Source: Nymphaea colorata
Lineage: Eukaryota; Streptophyta; Magnoliopsida; Nymphaeales; Nymphaeaceae
Length of the DNA stretch: 64,000 nt
Reading direction: 5' to 3'
Assembly (NCBI RefSeq): GCF_008831285.2
Contig: NC_045147.1
Span: 6,354,334 to 6,418,333, forward strand
Part shown: piece after piece, positions 61,076-64,000 of the stretch
Position numbering within the stretch: position 1 is the first letter of the stretch
Layout of the letters: every line of letters starts with the position of its first letter
Position numbers and translations under genes: made by a program
The notes under the pieces: model-generated
Database searches by the model: none
Seen by the model: the letters and a program-made list of their open reading frames with translations, nothing else
What the model was told of the DNA's origin: nothing

Positions 61076-61173
61076 AATAATAATAATAATGTCATTTACA
61101 TATATAAATTTACTTTTACCATCCAATAATAATAATAATGTCATTCACATATATAAATTTACTTTTACCATCC
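61076..61173. repeat. 49-bp tandem duplication with AAT microsatellite
   Basis: AATAATAATAATAATGTCAT followed by TTACATATATAAATTTACTT and TTACCATCC occurs at 61076 and again at 61125, differing at one base (CATTTAC versus CATTCAC). Confidence 0.92.
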
Positions 61174-61744
61174 TTCTTTTTCCCGTTTCAATAACTTATG
61201 CGAGGATTCATATTATAGCTATGGCTAGGTGGGACGTTGAGTGTTCCAACAAAAGCTGCAGGGGTCGGGACGACCCACTCTACTTGGTGGATTCCACCCT
61301 CACGCACCCCCAGGAAAGGGATGCCCTGAGCCCTAATTAGTCACCCTCCACTAAAACTAAAGACGTAGGACAGCGCCTTTCATCTAGAAAAGGGCAAAGG
61401 AAGGGTATGTTGGTTGCTTCTCGGGGTTAGTGCTGCCTTAGGTGGCCAGGAAGGCGTATCCCCCATTTTCTTTAATCACATAAGGGATGCCCGTAGTTTA
61501 CAGCCGTAAAGTTCTCCAGAAAGGAAAACTGCAAAGTGCATACATATGCAATTATTATCCATTTTCTCTTTGTTACTTGTACTTTTTCTATTTTCTGTTC
61601 ACAACCCATTCATGTGGAGTATATAGGTACCCTTTCAGTTTTTCTTTCGACTCCCATGCCTGTCAAGCCTTTCTTACTAGTTCGGGCACACACATATACA
61701 CACATGCATGCGCGCACACACATACACAAACATAGTCAGAATAA
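61174..61744. other. Intergenic DNA with CA repeat
   Basis: A G+C-richer segment (61220-61500) has no recognised gene. An imperfect CA/CACATA microsatellite lies at 61687-61730. Confidence 0.5.
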
Positions 61745-61793
61745 CCATTCATTAACTTTTTTCCTAGAGAAAGAAAAAAAAGTTAATGAATGG
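61745..61793. repeat. Perfect 18-bp inverted repeat (hairpin)
   Basis: CCATTCATTAACTTTTTT at 61745-61762 and its exact complement at 61776-61793, with a 13-base loop (CCTAGAGAAAGAA). It is not clearly tied to a gene. Confidence 0.9.
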
Positions 61794-63261
61794 CAATGGC
61801 ATAGGAAAGGGAGGTTGGCAGGTGCCTTGGCCCTTCTTAGATTTTAAAAACTTTAAAAATTTATATGTAAATTTAAAAAAATTTAGTTTAATATATGTAA
61901 AAAAATTTAAAAGTTTTGGCCCCTATTAAAACTTTGAAACTATAGTTTAGCCCCTGTAACAAAAAGTCCTTGCTCCGCCCAAATGCACACCTCATCAAGG
62001 TCCTCTATCATGCAATTAGACCCGCATGACGTACTATCCATTTCCTACTCTCTCTCTTCCCCTTCTCTGTCGTACTCAAAAAGGAAGCGGGAGGCTTCCC
62101 CCTTCCCTCGACACCCACTTCCTGCCGTCGCGAGAAGGCCTTTGGGTGAGCATAGGGCTGTAGTTTGGATGTTGACTTGGGTATGTATTTAGGGTTTGAA
62201 TGTTGATGTGGGATTGATAATTGACTTAGGTTTGTGGATATGCCTTTCGTTTTTTAATTTGGACTTGGAAGTTTGGATATAGGCTTGGATATGTGTTTAG
62301 GTTTTGAATATGGATATAGGTTGATAATGGCCTTATACTTATGGATTTGGCCTTTGATTTTAAATTTGGTTTCCGATTTGAGATTCATTATTAGTTTGGG
62401 TTTGGATCATGTCTCACGGATTGAGCCTGATTGCGTATGGATTTAGTTTGGTCCAAATCAATTTGTCAAACCCAGATAAGAATGGGTAGCTTCGTACAAG
62501 TTTTGTAAGTGTGGAGTTCAGTTGAACTCAACCCAGGATGAACCATAATTTATCTAGCTTTGGTCTGGTCCAAATTGAAACTGAGGATTTTTCTAGGTTC
62601 GATTAGGTCTAGGTCTGTTTCAGATAGTGAATGCAAACTGAAACTTAAATCTAATTTGATTTAGAGGTGTCTTTGCACCAAATTCACTTGGCTAGGCTTC
62701 GTACAACTGAGTTTGGAACCATGACTAGACTCAAAATCTTAAGCAGATCCTAGTGGTTCAAAGCGGTCAGAAAAGGAGTCTAAATCATAGTGTACTATAC
62801 TGGACCCAAAACCCTGTGGACTGAGTTGCAAGGGTCTGAGTGAGGCCCACTTGGCATTCGGACCAAACTCACGGGGGAATTAAGGAAAACTACCGTGCTG
62901 TAGCTGGCGACATCCACACACACAGGTGCCGCGCAGGTTCTCTCTCTCTCTCTCTTGCCTTCCCTTTCAACTTCCACGGGTGAAGGACAGGGTCCCCAGC
63001 GTTCCCTGCTGATGGATTATGACCTGTCAGTGCGCGTTACGCCCACCATCCCAGTGAAGGATTTTCTGGTGGCGGGCAGCATGCTCCCCATTGGACTGGC
63101 AGCTTCCCCTACCAAAATAGATCGGAAGGCAATGGGTCGAGCCAAGCCTTCTCTACTAAACTAGTTCGTAATTTCAGATGTTCTAAAATTTTAAAATTGA
63201 AATCCAAAGTAAAAATGATAAGGGTGGTGGCTGCTTTTGATCTCCAAGTTGGATCTTGGTT
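61794..63261. other. Intergenic DNA
   Basis: 61895-61980 ends in CCCCTGTAACAAAAAGTCC then TTGCTCCGCCC, a familiar plant-transposon end sequence, but no partner was seen. 62160-62420 is a degenerate TTTGGATxTTGACTTxGGT repeat. A CT run lies at 62939-62956. No gene. Confidence 0.5.
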
Positions 63262-63327
63262 AAGTCGTAAAATGCTTACTAACTTTGAGATAGCAAGTCG
63301 TAAAATGCTTACTAATTTTGAGATAGC
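63262..63327. repeat. 33-bp tandem duplication
   Basis: AAGTCGTAAAATGCTTACTA then AxTTTGAGATAGC occurs twice in a row at 63262 and 63295, with one base difference. Confidence 0.9.
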
Positions 63328-64000
63328 TAGTTTTGTATAAGCATTACTTGAATGTTGAATTTATGTTTTTTAAAATCCTCACCGTGGAAAGCCTATACAA
63401 ACCATGAAGATAATTGCTTGAAGCATGAAAAAAATAATAATAATGAAAACAGAATTTTACTCTTGTTTCTCCTCTTTCTCAATACCTCATTTAGCTGATT
63501 GTTTTGCTAAAAAGGTCCTTCAATGTTTTTTTCGCAATGTTTTCTTCTCACACTTTTATATCGAGATTTTGCTTCATATTTCTTCCACTAATTACTGGTT
63601 ATTCCATTTTACTTGATCTGTTACATAACCCTGTGATAGAAGAACGGACATTAATTTTTGCCTTAATCCATCTATCAAAGTGAAACAGTTTAATGAGGAA
63701 AGTACCTTTCCTCTTTTTAACGTTCTTTTTACCCTTTTGATGTTTTTCCTCATCATGGGTTTCAATGTTACCTTGATTTTTTTGCCCAATTGGTGGGCTT
63801 TCTGATTAACCATATAACCATATCTTGAAGATCCGTTCATCATCTTGATTAATTAAGTTTTAAGAACATGATATATCATAACACCAGATGGTTCAGATCT
63901 TTTGAGTAAGGGATGAAGAAGAAGAAAGGCAGATGTACATGGTCATCAGTTCTTTCATGTTTGGCACATACATAAGCTGCTTTTTGATCAGAAAAATGTT
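63328..64000. other. Intergenic DNA to window end
   Basis: An 83-codon minus frame at 63592-63843 (Lys/Arg-rich) has no known motif. Nothing else recognised. Confidence 0.5.

Noticed and set aside
63592-63843. 83-codon Lys/Arg-rich minus frame near the window end
   Set aside because: No recognisable domain, and too little flanking sequence to judge. Left as unassigned intergenic DNA.

Overview
This is nuclear DNA of a flowering plant, probably one with a large, repeat-rich genome. The evidence is plant-type LTR retrotransposons (Ty3/gypsy chromovirus, Ty1/copia and a large non-autonomous element), a LINE, hAT and PIF/Harbinger DNA transposons, GT-AG introns, and one apparently intact plant-specific class B heat stress transcription factor gene. 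I cannot place it below angiosperm level. Only that one gene looks functional in 64 kb. Almost everything else recognisable is a mobile element or a broken gene copy.

Layout. 13-3392: decayed hAT transposon with CGTATC/GATACG-rich ends and a frameshifted BED/DUF659/hAT-C transposase. 3660-3905: two-exon fragment of ribosomal protein S7 (eS7). 5527-6308: nearly identical 391-bp tandem duplication. 7497-16816: old minus-strand Ty3/gypsy chromovirus, full domain order but many stops. 16990-26062: young, structurally complete, minus-strand non-autonomous LTR element (LARD type). It has 2.96-kb LTRs, the perfect target duplication ATAGG, primer-binding and polypurine sites, a 3.16-kb non-coding interior, and several minisatellite families. 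27490-29552: LINE reverse-transcriptase remnant. 30677-45975: two Ty1/copia copies in tandem sharing an LTR. The second is split by a 5.65-kb PIF/Harbinger element (36219-41870), which is itself interrupted by a roughly 0.7-kb organelle-like segment between 105-bp inverted repeats (38991-39922). The 3' end of the second copia copy is a chimera of reverse transcriptase and an unidentified sequence, triplicated in tandem. 46430-47230: another richer, organelle-like stretch.

48808-50050 (minus): HSFB4-like gene of two exons, with a TATA box and pyrimidine-rich leader upstream. 53980-54904: 925-bp non-autonomous hAT carrying the first-exon region of a methylesterase-like alpha/beta hydrolase (Pack-hAT type), with a 7/8-matching 8-bp target duplication. 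56049-57108: remnant of a second PIF/Harbinger element. The remainder to 64000 is AT-rich intergenic DNA with small tandem repeats and one strong hairpin.

I found no operon, CRISPR array or new protein system. The noteworthy points are structural: gene and organelle-DNA capture by transposons, a three-level nest, a tandem chimeric retroelement array, and a repeat-rich LARD. All protein assignments rest on motif recognition by eye, without database searches.
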